Assembly (NCBI GenBank): GCA_026120035.1
Contig: JALRME010000005.1
Span: 1,054,001 to 1,118,000, forward strand
DNA length: 64,000 nucleotides
Source of the DNA: Coleophoma eucalyptorum
Taxonomy: Eukaryota > Ascomycota > Leotiomycetes > Helotiales > Dermateaceae
Direction of reading: 5' to 3'
A program made the translations under genes and the position numbers. Each line of letters opens with the position of its first letter. Position 1 is the stretch's first letter. Positions 22,226 through 34,200 of the stretch are shown piece by piece. The notes under the pieces were generated by a model. It made no database searches. It was given only the letters and a program-made list of their open reading frames with translations, and was not told where the DNA came from.

Positions 22226-22618
22226 TCAGCCCATACACCCAAGAAACAGATAGACCGCTAGAACTGCCGTTCCAATGCCGAGCAGCAGCGCCCTCTCCTG
22301 GCTCCCATACCTCCAAGTCAGCGTAGCATCCACGGAACCGACCAAAATACTGGCCGCCATCAGCGTCTTGATGCCATCGATATTCTGCGTCGCTGCGAAA
22401 ACCACAAAGCAGAATCCCAGTGCAATATCACGCGTTCCTTTGGTGGCGATGAAGGACGCTGTTGTGGAGAAATTGGCTGAGTGAGGTGAGGTTGGTAAAC
22501 CGAGAATTTGGCCAATTGCCCCTGGGACGATGATGGAGAGGAGTCCTATGAAAGAGCTGAGCAGGCCGAGGGTGTAGGCTGTGCTGAAGAGAAAGGGGAT
22601 GGTGGCGATGGTGGACAT
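22226..22618 (-). CDS. Small four-helix membrane protein, DUF4267-like
   Basis: A single exon of 130 aa. Four hydrophobic helices are visible: about residues 8-33, 58-80, 82-96 and 107-127. Conserved-looking points are FIATKGTRDIALGF in the second helix and DATLTWRYG before the last. This pattern fits the fungal DUF4267 family of short membrane proteins, whose function is unknown. Members often sit near secondary metabolism or stress genes; nothing here shows such a cluster. Confidence 0.75.
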   Translation of the reverse strand: MSTIATIPFLFSTAYTLGLLSSFIGLLSIIVPGAIGQILGLPTSPHSANFSTTASFIATKGTRDIALGFCFVVFAATQNIDGIKTLMAASILVGSVDATLTWRYGSQERALLLGIGTAVLAVYLFLGCMG

Positions 22619-23549
22619 TGAGGCATCGAATCTAGGTGTGGCTTTGGGCTGTCTACATCCAGAAACTCCGTATTGACGTTCTATTGCCCTCTTTTTCTTG
22701 GATACGATTGTTAGTTGAAGTGATGTGTTCTCTGTCGATGAGAGAAAGGTCGTTGACGGATAAGCTCAGGGGCCTGGACTTCTTCCAATTTGAATAACCT
22801 TAAGCGTCCTGCCGAGTACGATGAGATGCGATGAGATGAGATGCGATTCAAGTATATTGTGGCTCGTGCTATCACGTGTACAATATATGAGTTTTGACGG
22901 GACACCCGGCTTGTTGACGTTGTGCAGGCAGTTGTGCCACAGTTATATTGTCTGTATGTTTTGTGCGGCTTTTTACTTTTCTGTTATGCAGCGAAGTTTT
23001 GCAGATGGATAGGACAGAAGGGAAAGTTAGGTTGGATTAAGGCTGAAACTGGGTTAAGGGGGGGATGACGTGGGAGAACGGTCCAGCTCTCCCAGCACGA
23101 GAAGGGAAAAAGACCCAGCAGGATGTATCGTGTAGCGGTTTTATTAATAGCAATCCACGCCAAGTTTGACTTTTGTCAAGTGCCGTCTGGAACGGCAAAA
23201 ACGGCCAAATGCTCTTGATAAAACAAAAAGAGGGAATCGGATGATCTCCATGCAGGGCCTGGTTCATGATGTGCGAGCTTCGTAAACATGGAACATGATT
23301 ATTCTGTTGCAAAAAGTCCACATAAGCTTCCCCGAAATGATTGAAAAGGAGCCTTTTTGTTCTTGACTTTCTGCTTGAAAATTTGGTAAGAAGCCATTGA
23401 AACATGTAGTACGATTGTAAACCACACCCATAGTGTTCCAACATCGATTGCTTGGAGATTTGTACCATTATGTCTCGCCTATAATACAATGCATTCTTCT
23501 ATGCGCGCCAATTCCCGCTATGTATCCCCCATTGAATATCATCATATGC
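22619..23549. other. Intergenic region with a short GATGAGATGC repeat
   Basis: Promoter of the small membrane protein and the 3' flank of MGM101. Near 22819-22847 the decamer GATGAGATGC recurs with one variant copy. Otherwise nothing recognised. Confidence 0.5.
22819..22847. repeat. Imperfect GATGAGATGC tandem repeat
   Basis: Nearly three units: GATGAGATGC, GATGAGATGA and GATGCGATT. It lies about 200 bases upstream of the DUF4267-like start and is probably a simple microsatellite. Confidence 0.6.
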
Positions 23550-24479
23550 TCATGCGCCAAATTTCGACTCCTTGAATGGGTATCTGACTTCATCGTCGGT
23601 CCTCAACCAGATCTGCTTCTTTTTCTTGTTCACAACGTGCTCCGCCCATATTTGCTTTGCATTCTTCTTCATGAACGTCCTGATGAATCTTGGATCCCAC
23701 AGTTCGCTGGCCACTCCGAGGTCTTTGCAGCAGCGCATCAGCGCATTTGATTTGCAGCCTTCGGTCGCTGTAGGTATGCCTTCAGGGGAGAAATAGTCTT
23801 GCTCGCCGCGTGCTACTGATACCAATCTGAATCATGTCTCGTCAGCTTTCTGCTTGTGCTCTTGTAAAAGTATCGATCCATACCGGCCGTGAGCTACCAA
23901 AGCATATTCCCTCGTAATACTTTTGCTCGTAACAATTGTTTCCCCCCTGGGTGCCATTCCCCAACCACCAGGTCCGAAAGCTCTGTTCAAAATCCGCCTG
24001 TATTTGATCTCTGGTAGATATATAATCCCGTCTGGCTTAACCTCGATGTCTTCTGGGTCCAATGGCGCTAGCAGGATGTCTGCAGCCTCCTTGGAGAAAG
24101 GTTCCGCAGAGAGCCCATGAAATGACCGTGTCCAATCTACCTGTCTGCTGCCCTCATCCAGTATCAATGGCTCGTCTGCCATGCCGCCCGTCATATCCTT
24201 AATCGCCGACTGATCATCGATGGCAGGAGTTGTTCCCTTCGCAGACTTTGCAGGAGCCAGTGTTGGCGCCGCTGGAGCTTGCTTCGATGCCTCGACTGGT
24301 TTCCGCGCCCATGATGTCGGCGTTGCAGCGTTGAGAGAGCTGGCTGTGAAGGATCTTGAGATTCGTGGAGCGCCGCTGCGCATTGCTATTGATCGTAGTC
24401 CGCATGGTGGCAACGCTCTCGAGCTTTGTAGGGCCTCTGATATGCCAGAGCGTGCAGCTCTTTGTATGATAGACGCCAT
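23550..24479 (-). CDS. MGM101: Mitochondrial genome maintenance protein MGM101
   Basis: Two exons (23884-24479 and 23550-23826; intron 57 nt, donor GTATGG) give 290 aa. MGM101 is a Rad52-type single-strand annealing protein of the mitochondrial nucleoid, needed for mtDNA repair and upkeep. The N terminus ([20 protein letters not shown], then Arg/Ser-rich) is a mitochondrial presequence, followed by an Ala/Pro/Lys linker. The conserved core from about residue 135 has [35 protein letters not shown], the [10 protein letters not shown] then [12 protein letters not shown] join, and the [19 protein letters not shown] block with a Lys-rich end. The ATG at 24477-24479 is chosen because the frame upstream has no other ATG. 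Divergent from BPL1. Confidence 0.97.
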
Positions 24480-25269
24480 GCTGAATGGTTCGGGGTGGGA
24501 TGACGTTTGGACGATGCGACAAAATCGCGTGTCGCTGACGTCGATGATGAATTTTGTAAGACAAAGATAAAAATCACCGAACGGCAATACTTCAGAACCC
24601 CGTGAGACTCAATTGGATAATTTACAGCTTTAGGAGAGTAGTGATGTACATTTGTCTTATTATTGCAGGTATCGCGCTTTCGCGAGACTGGATTTTCAAG
24701 TGGCTGGCAACAACTCCTTGCCATCAAGCATCCTTCATTGAGGTCCTCTTATCATTTTGCTGCTGCTTCCAACACTGCCTAAACTTTTCCAGCTATAAAC
24801 ACAGTTAGAATCAATCCAGCAAGCAGGAGGAGCTCATTGGTAGTAGTTTAGTATATTCACGTGATATCAAATCCGGAGGGCCGCTAAGAGTGCTGGACAG
24901 CAATTCCTCACCTCGTCTTTGCACAGTCTCCAATCCTTCTTCTCGTAGTAGCAGTCATTCATCCTGGTGTTCTCGGCTGGATGAGATATCAACAGACGCT
25001 TACAAAAGCGAATTGACCAGCCCACTTACTCGCACAACCCGTACTGAAAATTCTCTTGTCCCTACAAAAGTGTGAGTCTTAGAAAGGACGTTGGGGTGTC
25101 AACAATTTTACCAATCATCCGGCTCATCATCATCCTCTACAGCTGTTGCTGCTTTCGTATCACTCTCAGACTTCGACATCTTGAGTCACAGTACCTCTTG
25201 CGTATTCGTGTTGAAGGATACTAGTGGTCAGGAATCTTTCGAGAATCTCGGTTGTTGTCGGTGTTTGAA
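24480..25269. promoter_or_regulatory. Divergent promoter region of MGM101 and BPL1
   Basis: A 790-base region between two divergent housekeeping genes. It has Ser-codon-like TC-rich patches but no convincing ORF. No specific binding site is claimed. Confidence 0.45.
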
Positions 25270-27509
25270 ATGGCGTCCAGGAAGATGAATGTCCTGGTGT
25301 ATTCAGGTACACAACCCTGGAAAGCCAGACCAACTCCTGACTGATATATCAATCAGGAAATGGAAGTACAATTGAGTCCGTAAAGCACTGTCTATATACT
25401 CTACGACGACTACTCTCACCAAATTATGCTGTCATTCCCGTGACAGATTCGGCCCTTCTCAAGGAACCATGGCAAGCATCGTGTGCTTTACTTGTCTTTC
25501 CTGGAGGTGCGGATCTTGGATATTCCAGATCGCTCAATGGCGAAGGAAATTCTCGAATCTCTCAATTTGTCCGAAGAGGTGGTGCGTACCTCGGCTTTTG
25601 TGCTGGAGGCTACTATGGAAGCTCCAGATGTGAATTTGAGGTTGGAAACAAACCTCTTGAAGTCATCGGCTCTCGCGAACTCGCTTTCTTCCCGGGAACA
25701 TGCAGAGGCTGTGCTTTTCAAGGCTTTGTTTACCATAGCGAGGCTGGTGCTAAAGCTGTGAAGCTAAATACTAACAAAGACGCTCTGGAGGGTGGTAGCT
25801 TGCCTGAGGCTTTCCATTCTTATTACAACGGCGGTGGAGTCTTTGTAGATGCTGCTAAACACAAAGAGAAGGGGGTTGAGGTTCTTGCTTCTTATATAGA
25901 TCCAACTGATGTAGATGGCGGCGAAGGCTCGGCTGCCGTCGTCTACTGCAAAGTGGGAGAGGGAAGGGTTATTTTGACAGGACCACATCCAGAGTAGGGT
26001 TTTTTTATATCACAGAGATTCGATACTAACCAATTCCTAGGTTTGCAGCAGTCAACCTTAATCACCAGTCCACTGTACCTGACTACGCAAATCTCATCAA
26101 GGCTCTTGCGGCCGATGACGAATCACGAGCGGGATTCTTGAAAGCATGTCTGGTCAAGCTAGGCTTGGAAGCAAGCCAGGAAACAGCCTCGGTACCATCC
26201 CTTTCTCGTCTGCATCTTTCAAGCACGCAACCTGATGATGTTTCCATGTTATTGGAATCATGGAAGGAGATTATCACAATTGAAGATGGAGAAGAATATA
26301 TCAAGGCAGAGAACGATACCTTTCATATCGAGAAGCAAAGCACCAGGTGGTCTTTAAATTCTCTGGTGAAAGCTCTCCCTGTACCTGGTCTTTCAACGGA
26401 TAAAGTAACGGAACAGGAACCGGCTGACCAAGTGGATGGATCGGATGATAGAATCCTCGACTATAGCACCATTACCAAGCATTTGATTCCGCATGAGAAC
26501 AAGTGGCCAGACACCAAAGAGACGCCGAATTTCAATCACCACTCGTACTTTGCAAATCTTCGAATGTATCAACAGGAACGTGAGACTGAGGCAGAAGAAT
26601 TCGGAAACCACCTCATGTATGGAGAGGTCGTGACGAGCACAAACACTATGCTGGAAAAGTAGGTCATGTACAGCCCTACAGGTGACCATTCTGACAACTA
26701 CAGAAACCAGAAATTACTTTCAAAGCTCCCAACGGGCTTCACGCTCACAGCTACAACACAGGTAGCTGGTCGCGGACGCGGCTCTAACGTTTGGGTATCT
26801 CCAGCTGGATGCTTGATTTGGTCAACAGTGATAAATCACTCTATGGCGCTAAGTAATACTGCACCGGTGGTGTTCATTCAATACCTCGCAGCCATTGCAG
26901 TTGTTGAAGCAATACAATCTTATGATAAAGGTTACGAAAATCTACCAGTTAGGCTAAAGTGGCCGAATGATATTTGTGAGTATTATTATACCTCAAGTGG
27001 GCTCTATACTTATTATCATAGATGCTGCCGATCCATCCAAGCCAGGGAAAAAAGACTTTGTCAAGATTGGCGGAATCCTTGTAAATTCATCTTACTCCTC
27101 TGGAGCATACAATCTTGTATTGGGTATAGGCCTGAACACCACTAATCCAGCGCCAACAACATCACTCAACGCCTTGCTTCCACCACATCTCCAGCCGTTC
27201 ACTCTTGAGAAACTCCTTGCACGCTTCCTAACGAAATTTGAAGACATCTACATACAATTCTGCCGAACAGGCTTTGATGTTAAGTTGGAACAGCTTTACT
27301 ATAAGCATTGGCTGCACACTGATCAAATCGTCACTTTGGAGACCGAAGGTGGTGTAAGAGCTCGGATCAAGGGTGTCACTAGAGAATGGGGCCTACTAAG
27401 AGCTGAGGAGCTAGGCTGGGAAGATCGTCCAACGGGAAAGATATATGAGTTGATGAGTGACAGTAACAGCTTTGACTTCCTGAGAGGGTTACTGAAGAGG
27501 AAGGTGTGA
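25270..27509 (+). CDS. BPL1: Biotin--protein ligase (holocarboxylase synthetase)
   Basis: Five exons: 25270-25306, 25357-25993, 26041-26658, 26704-26975 and 27022-27509, giving 683 aa, close to yeast BPL1 (690). It joins biotin through biotinyl-AMP to acetyl-CoA and pyruvate carboxylases. The N-terminal half is the glutamine-amidotransferase-like BPL_N domain: NVLVYSGNGS, LLVFPGGADLGY, and GGAYLGFCAGGYYGS with a nucleophile-like Cys. The catalytic domain starts about residue 400: TNTMLEK, TTQVAGRGRGSNVW (biotinyl-adenylate loop), LKWPNDIY and VLGIGLNTTNP. The C-terminal SH3-like domain has QIVTLETEGG and ARIKGVTREWG. Exon 1 is only 37 nt; its start is chosen because the first three residues before the NVLVYSG strand fit the family. 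Confidence 0.96.
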
Positions 27510-27570
27510 AATATGGACAATGAGAAGAAGTCTTGTATTGGATTGCCATTGTTTCCTATATACAATACAG

Positions 27571-27840
27571 CTATCCAAAAACCTCCATCATGACATGATA
27601 CTCAATCAAGTTCTTATCCTTCCTTCCCCTTACAGTCAGCCTCCGACAGCGGCCCGCCAACTCGTATCCAATCATAGGGACACCACAAAAGAAAACGCTC
27701 ATTTTCAGCCTGTCTCGCTTTCCCTTCAATATCACAGAGTCCTTCGCCAATCCCTTGTAACATTTGTTGGGATCTGTAAGGAATTTGTTGATTTCCTGCT
27801 CCGCTAGATACTGACTGTCCGATATCTTTGGCAGAACCAT
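27571..27840 (-). CDS. Hypothetical 89-aa basic protein
   Basis: An ATG-started frame of 89 aa, tail to tail with BPL1 and 61 bases away. It is rich in Lys/Arg (KRDRLKMSVF, CRRLTVRGRKDKN) with no membrane helix, signal peptide or known motif. It could be a small orphan gene, or a chance frame antisense to the 3' UTR of BPL1. Confidence 0.3.
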   Translation of the reverse strand: MVLPKISDSQYLAEQEINKFLTDPNKCYKGLAKDSVILKGKRDRLKMSVFFCGVPMIGYELAGRCRRLTVRGRKDKNLIEYHVMMEVFG

Positions 27841-29180
27841 TTTTTGTCGAGCGGTTTCAAACGATTTCTATCTCCTTTGCAATCTCTGGCATGGTGACAA
27901 CACTGTCTTATGTTCTCTTCTCTCTCTAAAGTACCAAAACGATCGATGTACGCCCAGCTCGTACCCAGAGAGTTCCAAAGATATGAACCTTTTCTCTATC
28001 AAGATATTCGCCAATTACGATCGATCCAGCCAGAGTGTCTTGGCTGCCATCCGAGCCAATTCCCCAGATCTAGGAGCTATGGTAATTGAGTTCATGGCGT
28101 CCCGGTCACCAACGTCCGTGCCAAGTAATCTTGTGCTACCATGATATCATAGCACATGTTTCGTATCTAGGCTGTCAAGGCGATAGAGAAACAAATCACG
28201 ATGTTTTGTTGCACGTCTGAGAAATTGCCAATGTTGTACTAAGAAAACTTTTTTCTTATGGAGGATACGCCGAGTACATTTTGCGGGCCCACACTTCTCG
28301 GCATGGCAATCGCTTCCAATGTAGGCTCGCCGGCTCGGGTTAGGTTTGCGCGGTTCTTTCTTCAAGTTTGGACCACCGTGGCCTTTGGCATTATGATCAG
28401 TAGCTTGCTAATACTTATTTTGGATTTCGTTTGGTCGAAGAGTGATCACTAGAATTCGGAGAGTCGTGGGAGCCATCGAGTATGAGCTTCCATGCCAATA
28501 CTGCCAAATAATGCACCAAGCCCGGTTGTGCTTGGCGCTGTCACAGGAAACTGCTTCCAAAGAAAAAATAATCTCAGGATGAACAAATAGCAGCGCGTAT
28601 CCATGGTTTGTCTCACCTATTTTGAAATATGAAGCCGCTTGTAATGGAGGCATGAAGAAGAGGGCATCTTGATGTGGCTAAGCGATCGGCTAACTCAACT
28701 TTCCACCATGCGTGAGACTGAGGTATATAAATGGGAGTGTAAGACGATAACTGTCTGAGGACCTTTGAGCTTACGAAACAAAATTTAGGCTATAGGCATA
28801 TAAGAACAGGGCAAATGCATTGGAAGAAGCAGCCAAGTCTGCATGGCACCTGGTATTCAAGCCCATGAATTTGTATAAATCTTGCACTCAAGCCACTTGC
28901 ACCGTAAATTTTTTTTAAAAAATATTGTAACGCTTATATTAGGTCAATCAAATTTGTATTGAATCCAATAGCCGGAAGGAATTTGAAGATGGTCGCGTTT
29001 TCTGTCGCTGGGCTACAGATCGCTCGACAACAGAAGTACCCCGAAAGTGTCAAGAAAGAGTAGCAAACAAACAAAAAAGAAACGCAAAAAGGCTTCAAAT
29101 TAGCAAAATCCTTCGTTGATTAGCAACAAGAATCAATAACCGTGAGAAATTTCAGAATGTTTGGCGCGATAAGAGATGGA
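27841..29180. other. AT-rich intergenic region
   Basis: About 1.3 kb without a supported gene. A TATA-like GTATATAAATGGG near 28721-28733 on the plus strand has no coding frame downstream, and there are A/T runs near 28908-28925. An unannotated non-coding transcript is possible but not shown. Confidence 0.4.
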
Positions 29181-30467
29181 TCATTTCGAGCCAATGAAGC
29201 TGAACAGCTCTACTGGCAATGCCCTTCTAGCTTCGCCAAGCTGAGCAGTGATTTGTAGTGGTCCGTTGCCGTCCCAACTAATTTCACATTGCTGAGTTTT
29301 TGTATCTCTCAGTAGATTCAATATGTGCGATATAGTTGCGTGGAATCGTGCCAGGGAGTTACTATTATCTTTCTCCCATGTGAGCACTTCTCTCTTCACA
29401 TCTTTGACTTGGGGCTTGTTGAACATTCCGGACTTATGGTAGGCAATGAGGAACTTTGAGGTTTGACTAACCCATAGTCTGGGTAAAATGTCGTTCATAT
29501 CGTACTCGACCCGCTCGCTTCGAGTCTTGATATCAAAAATCTGATTTTGAAGAACAGGCGTGCCAGCCTGCAAGATTTGGAGTTTTTCACCCCGAGTGGT
29601 CACTTTGGGTGCCATTATGTCTACTAAGTCATCGACAGTCGCAGATCCTAGTAGTGGCACAGAAGCTGATCCCTTTTCGGATGGTCGGATATATGCATCA
29701 GTCTCAGTCCGAATGAGAAACTGAAGGCCACCAAGTTCATATTGGATAATACGCTGATGAGAGCACGAATTGCGAACACTCATATCCCATGTTGTATATG
29801 CCTCCGGAAATGTGTGTCCGTAGCCTCGAAGATCCGAAATGAGTTCTGTAGGGGAGGATTCCTTGCGCACAAAGAATACCGTATCTTGAATCACATCAAC
29901 ATCAAATCGAAAGGGCTGCGAAATGGAACGGGAAAATCTAAGGAGGTTTCCCATCGTGCTGCCGCATGCTACGATATCAATAGTTTGGAGATCGAAGTTT
30001 GGTTGCATGATTTGGACTGATCGAATCATGGGTTCAAGTGGGAACAAAGGATATCGAGCAGCATTTTTATCTCGGAATACATTGCCACTGTCTTGCTCCA
30101 ATTCGGAATCTGTTTTTGGAGGTGTCCATGCTGGTGGAGATCCTGTCACGATAAGATATTAGCAAGAATGATCAGTGAACGGTCGTTCGAGGAATGGCTC
30201 ACCGGGAACAAGAATTACTGGGCTCTTCTTATCCAGCCAATTGTATGATGCCACATACTTGACATTCTCAATGGCAGGAGCTTCTTCTTCAATCAGGAGA
30301 GTGTTGAGGCTGATGGTGTCGACGAGGGAGCCGAGAGGTTGTGCAGCACGTTGTGGCTCGGGCCGAGTTCTGTAGCTCCAAGCGCCCGAACCACGACCAC
30401 GACCACGACCACGTCCTCGACCTCTGCTGCGCCAATTCGATTTATCAAGAGCACTTTGAAAAGACAT
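29181..30467 (-). CDS. Conserved fungal protein with N-terminal RG repeats
   Basis: Two exons (30203-30467 and 29181-30142; intron 60 nt) give 408 aa. Residues about 13-27 are an uninterrupted Arg-Gly run, an RGG-like motif usual for RNA-binding or methylated proteins. The rest matches a widespread fungal family: YVASYNWLDKKSPVILVPG, AARYPLFPLEP, DIVACGSTMGNLLRF, FRFDVDVIQDTVFFVR, and the LRGYGHTFPEAYTTWD block. As I recall, members of this family are often labelled 'geranylgeranyl pyrophosphate synthetase' in databases, but no DDxxD prenyltransferase motif is visible, so that label is not supported here. The function is unknown. The gene is divergent from the giant helicase/AAA+ gene, with 782 bases between starts. 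Confidence 0.8.
30391..30412. repeat. Hexamer repeat (CCACGA)n coding for Arg-Gly
   Basis: A short run of CCACGA units inside the first exon of the RG-repeat protein. It encodes the Arg-Gly tract on the minus strand and may vary in length between strains. Confidence 0.75.
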
Positions 30468-31249
30468 CTTAGATCAAATCTATCGATACGGATAAGACAA
30501 AAAGATGGCTTGGTCTGAGGACCCAAGACTACTTATTTGTAGTTACTCATTGAGGCTTTTCACAAATGTTGGGTTTCAAGAAAGCCTACTCGTCAACATC
30601 TCATTCTGCAGTCTGCCTCCTCTGCCACCCAACCGCATCGTCGCAAATATTTGAGGCAAACAACGCACCTCTGCGGACAAATAAAATAACCCTGTAGATA
30701 GATAACACAGTCTGCAGCTGTTAAATGATCAGACCTGCATGGTCCCCCACCTCGTATACCGGTGGTGAATTGCTCTTTTGGATGAGGCTCAGGCCGGCCA
30801 CTGTGAGGCCTCATGCAGGCTATGTGTAATTCATGCTGGAGGCCAGGCAATTTAGTGGCAATGCGGTCATTACCTGCCCTTGTATGCATTTCGGTGATCG
30901 AAAGAAGTTTTACCTGCATCATTCCCACTGATGCAATGAGGCTGGCTCGATGATGTTTCGACACAAAGTAACAAAAAGATACGGCGTAGACCATCCAAAA
31001 ATTGTAGACATGGATGAGCAAAGCCTCTTGAAATAAAACTTCCAATATTACAGAGCCCCCCAGCTAATAGAGGGCTCGTATGGAACTTTCAAGATCCAGA
31101 AGACTCAAGGCGCCCATAAAAGAGATCGCAATCCTACCTAGACCATCCCTTCAATCATACTCCTCATCGCGCTTGACAACCGAATTGATATTATATTACT
31201 ATCACTAGGTTAGAATTTCAATTTCTTCTCGAGAAGAGAGACCTCCGAG
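30468..31249. promoter_or_regulatory. Divergent promoter region
   Basis: A 782-base region between the RG-repeat protein and the helicase/AAA+ gene. A 150-codon minus-strand frame at 30593-31045 lacks an initial ATG and known motifs. No specific site assigned. Confidence 0.45.
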
Positions 31250-34200
31250 ATGACACTTCCGAACTCAAATGATGTGAGGGCTCGGAAACTTGCCAAGCTT
31301 TTCAACGATGTTATTCAAGAGCGCAGGACACTATCCACAAGTCGAGATGGAAAGCTCTTCATTGAAGCAATTTGTGCTCAAGAAGATGGCCCTACTTGTA
31401 TTCATAGGATTCTATCGACTACTGGTGGCCAAACTGCTCTTCAGTCTTCCGTCAGATTCGACACTTCCACTGGCTTTATAAACGACAATGTGGTGTCTCT
31501 GCTCCGCTTCCTCCAAGATCCATCATTAGAATCTATCGGCTTGGGGTCTATTCTCGAAAAGATACTTCTTACAATGGTAGACCCTCCATTTTTCTGGGAT
31601 GCTTTTACGAAATCCTTCAAGGAAGGTACCCTGACGCCAGACGCTGCTCACTGCTACTCGTGGCTTTTGCTACGACTCGTACACTTGACTAGCAAACAGC
31701 CCTCACAGTATGTGGCATTGGCAAACTCCAGTGGTATTCTTGACTCTATACTGAAGTCTTCCAACGGAGAAACCCGAATCCTCGGCCAAAAGATCAAGCA
31801 TGCTTTGCCGCTTGATGCCTCACAACTTTCTCAAGATGCTGAAGCTATGCCTGGAGGTCGACACGACAATGACCATACAGATTATAGGGCAGTTTCTATA
31901 ATGCCCACTTCTGATGAATTGTTGTCCAAGGATCTTCCCTTTTTTCGTACAGCTCACTACCTCGACAAGTCTGACCTGGCGCCAACCCGTGAGGCTCTTC
32001 ATATGGATAACCAATTCCGGCTGCTGCGCGAAGATATGCTTGGTGAAATCCGGGAAGAAATGAGTGTTCTGACAAATTTGAAGCAAGGTCGACACAGAGG
32101 AGTCATTTTGACCGATCTTTCCCTAGCTGACATCGAGATGGGGAGCCCTCGAAAACGCATCCCATGGGGGCTAGTCCTAAGATGTCCCGATACTCTTCCC
32201 CAACTCCGGAGGTTCAAACCAGAGAAAAGATTGAATTTTTTGAAGGAAAATCGAGATATTCTTCGACAAGGAAATCTGGCATGTCTTTTCCTTGATGACG
32301 AACCCGCAGCTTTCCCAATTATATACCGCGATGAAAGTCGACTTGCTATGACGCCCGCCACAGTAGTATTGCAGTTCCCTAATGATTCGACTCTTCAGAA
32401 CGCTCTCCTCAAGATACGTACCGCATCAAGCATAAAAATAGTGCAGCTTGACTCCGCCATCTTTGCATTCAAGCCTTTCTTACAACGACTGCAGGGAATG
32501 AACAAGATTCCTCTAGCAGAGGAATTATTACATTGGGAAGAAGGTGTAGACCTGAAAGCTCCAACATTTCAACCGACTGAAATCCTTCGTAAACTACAAA
32601 ATCACCGTAAACAGGATTTAAAGAACCTTTTGAGTCTGGAGAGAAAAGTCATCCTGGATGATTCCCAGATGGAATCCTTATGTTCCAGCATCGCTCAACG
32701 CGTTAGCCTTGTTCAAGGCCCGCCTGGTAAGGTTTCCCCGGAAACTTCTTACTAGACATTGACTAACGTAACCTCAGGCACAGGGAAATCATTTATCGGC
32801 GCACTTGTTGCAAAGACCCTTCATGATTTCACAAAAAAAGTAATCTTAATTGTTTGTTTTACCAACCATGCCCTAGATCAATTCCTCGAAGATTTAATGG
32901 ATATTGGAATTCCATCATCTTGCATGGTTCGCCTTGGAGGGCAATCGAGTAATCGTACAAAACCGCTTACTCTCCGAGAGCAGACTGGTACTAAGCTCAC
33001 AGCCTCACACTGGTCAATGATTGACAAGATCAAGCAAAGGTTGGGTACACTGGAAACCCTGCTAAAGAATGCTTTTCTTCGTTACCACTCAGTCAATCTC
33101 AACAAAAGTCATCTGATGGAATACCTGGAATTCTTGGAGGGAGACCTTCCCTTCTTTGCGGCTCTTAGTACACCTCAAGATTCAAATGGTATGGTCAGAG
33201 TAGGAAAGCGTGGCAAAAATATGAGCCGGTACTATCTTCTAGACCGATGGATGAGAGGAGAGCCGGATGCTGGCTTGCTTCAAGGTTCCCTAGCAGAAGA
33301 TACCACAAAAGTCTGGGCAATGGCCCCCGAAATGAGGAAGACCGCTATAACTCAGTGGCAGAACGCTATCCTCAGTGATTTGGTCACCGAAGTTCGGGAG
33401 CTTGGTTGTAAATTCAACATAGCCCAGACAGAACTTGATCGCATATTCGAAGAGAAAGACAGTGGTATTATCCAAAGTAAGAGAATAATTGCTTGTACAA
33501 CCAATGGTGCTGCCAAGTACGCTGCAGCTATTCAGTCTGCATTACCAGGAGTTGTACTGGTTGAGGAAGCTGGTGAGATACTTGAGACACATATTCTCAC
33601 AGCTTTGGGGCCTCGTACAGAGCAGTTGATTCTCATTGGAGATCATAAGCAACTTCGGCCAAAGTGTTCGTACGAGCTCAGTGTAGAGAAAGGCGATGGC
33701 TTCGACCTCAACCGATCTTTATTTGAGCGCCTTGTTCTAAAAGGATTTCCACATATCACTTTGAGTCAGCAGCACCGTATGCGACCAGAAATATCGTCAT
33801 TGGTTCGCCGCTTAACGTATCCAGATTTGATAGACGCGGAATCTACTAAGAATCGCTCACAACTGCTAGGCTTTTGTGACAATATTGTATTTGTCAATCA
33901 TTCTCACCCGGAGATAGAGCTGAAAGAAAAAGAAATGAGAGATGGCAAGACTTCATCAAAGCAAAACGAATTTGAAGGACAGATGATTTTGAAATGTGTT
34001 AGATATCTTGCACAGCAAGGTTACGGATCAGACAAGATGGTAGTACTGACACCATGTGAGTATATTTCATACTACTTCTTGCCCATTTATCTTGTGACAA
34101 TGAAAACTACCCAAATAGACTGCATTTACTTTTTGATGCTTTTTTGATCGTCTTGTAGCTTCCCTGCTCAGTATCATGCTAAGAATGGATGCAGACCTCG

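Noticed and set aside
28258..28452. 64-aa frame with one hydrophobic helix
   Set aside because: ATG-started but isolated, no promoter or conserved pattern that I can see.
30593..31045. 150-codon minus-strand frame
   Set aside because: No ATG at its front, no motif, lies in a divergent promoter region.
34056..34159. Earlier acceptor (TTGTAG) for intron 2 of the giant helicase gene
   Set aside because: It would insert a non-conserved segment; the acceptor at 34191-34194 gives the VVLTPYLGQLKLL block expected of this helicase family.
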